Shown here: piece by piece, positions 4,143-5,045 of the stretch | Layout: every line of letters begins with the position of its first letter | Position numbering within the stretch: the stretch's first letter is position 1 | Assembly (NCBI GenBank): GCA_001313065.1 | Contig: BBFD01000304.1 | Location: 1-5,045, forward strand | Length of the DNA stretch: 5,045 nt | Source of the DNA: Silvimonas sp. JCM 19000 | GTDB lineage: Bacteria > Pseudomonadota > Gammaproteobacteria > Burkholderiales > Chitinibacteraceae | Direction: 5' to 3' | Notes under the pieces: generated by a model | Database searches by the model: none | What the model saw: the letters and a program-made list of their open reading frames with translations, nothing else | What the model was told of the DNA's origin: nothing | Program-made: the position numbers and the translations under genes

Positions 4143-5045
4143 CTAGCGTGTAAACCAATAGCGCGGCCGTATGTCGCGCCACGCCTGGACCCGGGTGGGG
4201 GAGCCGGAATCAATCATGATGGCGCCATCGTGATCGGTACGCAGCGCCTTGCTGCCAGCCGCAGCATAACGCTGTTCGATTTCGGGGCGGGGATGATGAA
4301 AACGGTTGAGATAGCCCGCGGAAAAGACCACCCAGGCAGGTTGAGTGGCAGCTACAAATTCTTGTGAAGATGAGGTTTTGCTGCCGTGGTGCCCGGCGAT
4401 GACCACGTCGTATTGCGGCAACGCCTGCTGTTGCAACAGAACGGCCTCCTGCGCTCTGCCGATATCGGCCGGGATCAGCATGCGCGTGTCGGCGCTGACG
4501 ATTTCCAGCACGCAGGACCCGGAATTCGCGTCCGCAGCCACGCTGCCCGGGGGCGGCCATAGCATATTGAACGTGACGCCATCCCATTCCCAGCTCTGGC
4601 CCGCCAGGCAAAGCCGCTGTGTGCGTTTTTTTTGCAGGGCGGCCGCATTGGGCGCCAGGCTGCCATAGATATCGGCGACCGGCACGGCGGCCAGCAAGGG
4701 GGCGACGCTGCCCGCATGGTCGTTATCGGCATGCGAGATGACCAGGCGATCCAGTTGCTGCACGCCATAACGTCGCAATACGGGCAGCAAGGCATATTCG
4801 GCCTGGCCCGGGCGGCCGGTATCAAACAGCAGCGTGTGTTCGTGCGTTTGCAGCAACACCGCCAGACCCTGGCCGACATCGATCACCGTGGCACGAAACT
4901 GGCCAACTGCGATACGGGGCGGTTTGGCCACCCACAGCGGCAGCAAAAAAAACCACGGCGCACAGCGGCCCGGCATGCGCGTGGGCAGAGCGCCAACAGC
5001 ACGCCGAGCGCGGCGGGCAGCAAGGTCCAGGCGGGCGGAGGGTCA
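4143..5045 (-). CDS. comEC: ComEC/Rec2 competence protein, C-terminal part, with apparent frameshift (cut by right edge)
   Basis: ComEC forms the inner-membrane channel that takes up single-stranded DNA during natural transformation. The window holds its C-terminal metallo-beta-lactamase-like domain. Counting from Met at 4976, the motifs are VIDVGQGLAVLL (31-42), LLFDTG (49-54), SHADNDHAG (81-89, metal-binding HxDxDH type), NSGSCVLEI (151-159), PADIG (169-173), AGHHGSKTSSS (194-204) and HHPRPEIEQRY (227-237). It ends RYWFTR before TAG. Upstream of 4976 this frame meets a TGA at 5043-5045. The neighbouring frame instead reads DPPPAWTLLPAALGVLLALCPR, a good match to the last membrane segment of ComEC. 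One missing base between 4977 and 4979 would join them as PRGMPGR, the usual ComEC sequence at this junction. Met 4976 has no ribosome site, so a separate short gene is unlikely. Whether the break is real or an assembly error cannot be told here. Confidence 0.88.

Noticed and set aside
4945..4952. Run of eight A (T on the coding strand) in comEC as the site of the frame break
   Set aside because: The coding sequence MPGRCAPW upstream of the run is already in the same frame as the domain downstream, so the break must lie before it, at 4977-4979.
4143..4976. Stand-alone metallo-beta-lactamase gene starting at ATG 4976
   Set aside because: There is no ribosome site, and the neighbouring frame directly upstream encodes the expected last ComEC membrane segment. 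A frame break in comEC explains it better.
1..5045. CRISPR array, insertion sequence, integrase site, tRNA or rRNA
   Set aside because: I saw no regularly spaced repeats, transposase-like protein, terminal inverted repeats with target duplication, or tRNA cloverleaf pattern.

Overview
The window looks like the chromosome of a Gram-negative betaproteobacterium. The main evidence is a Neisseria/Burkholderia-type trimeric porin with a cleavable signal peptide and a C-terminal phenylalanine. Moderately high G+C, a YiiD-C-type thioesterase, a YcbX-like MOSC protein and a proteobacterial ComEC fit this. Neisseriales (for example the Chitinibacteraceae or Chromobacteriaceae) is my best guess at order level, but it is an inference from protein style, not a demonstrated placement. 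There is no sign of a mobile element, CRISPR array, tRNA or rRNA.

Layout from left to right. (1) Positions 1-199 hold the C-terminal end of an unrecognised gene on the + strand. Its stop overlaps, as ATGA, the start of a hotdog-fold thioesterase gene (196-657). (2) A bidirectional terminator (724-755) separates that pair from the convergent porin gene (795-1914, - strand). (3) The porin is recognisable over its full length of about 373 residues, but two apparent single-base losses break its reading frame. (4) A 417-bp divergent intergenic region (1915-2331) is dense in signals: a porin promoter, several inverted repeats, an FNR/Anr-like box in front of the rightward gene, and a porin leader that could mask its own ribosome binding site. 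(5) A gene on the + strand (2332-3243) encodes a response-regulator receiver fused to an RsbW-like anti-sigma ATPase domain. (6) A second bidirectional terminator (3271-3294) follows. (7) On the - strand, comEC (4143 to beyond the right edge) and a MOSC-domain gene (3316-4101) lie 41 nt apart and probably share a transcript.

How the genes relate. The window is ordinary core chromosome with several short transcription units. The receiver-ATPase protein is probably a phosphorylation-controlled arm of a partner-switching pathway whose partners (STAS antagonist, sigma factor, PP2C phosphatase, sensor kinase) are not visible here. It is divergent from the porin, but nothing in the sequence proves that it controls the porin. 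ComEC is the inner-membrane DNA channel of natural transformation; the MOSC protein downstream of it has no obvious functional link to it.

Three apparent single-base losses occur in 5 kb: two in the porin and one in comEC. Each is flanked by well-preserved coding sequence, so uncorrected sequencing or assembly indels are the simplest explanation. I found no convincing new multi-gene system. The most interesting leads are the nested base-pairing potential in the porin leader and the FNR-like box upstream of the receiver-ATPase gene.
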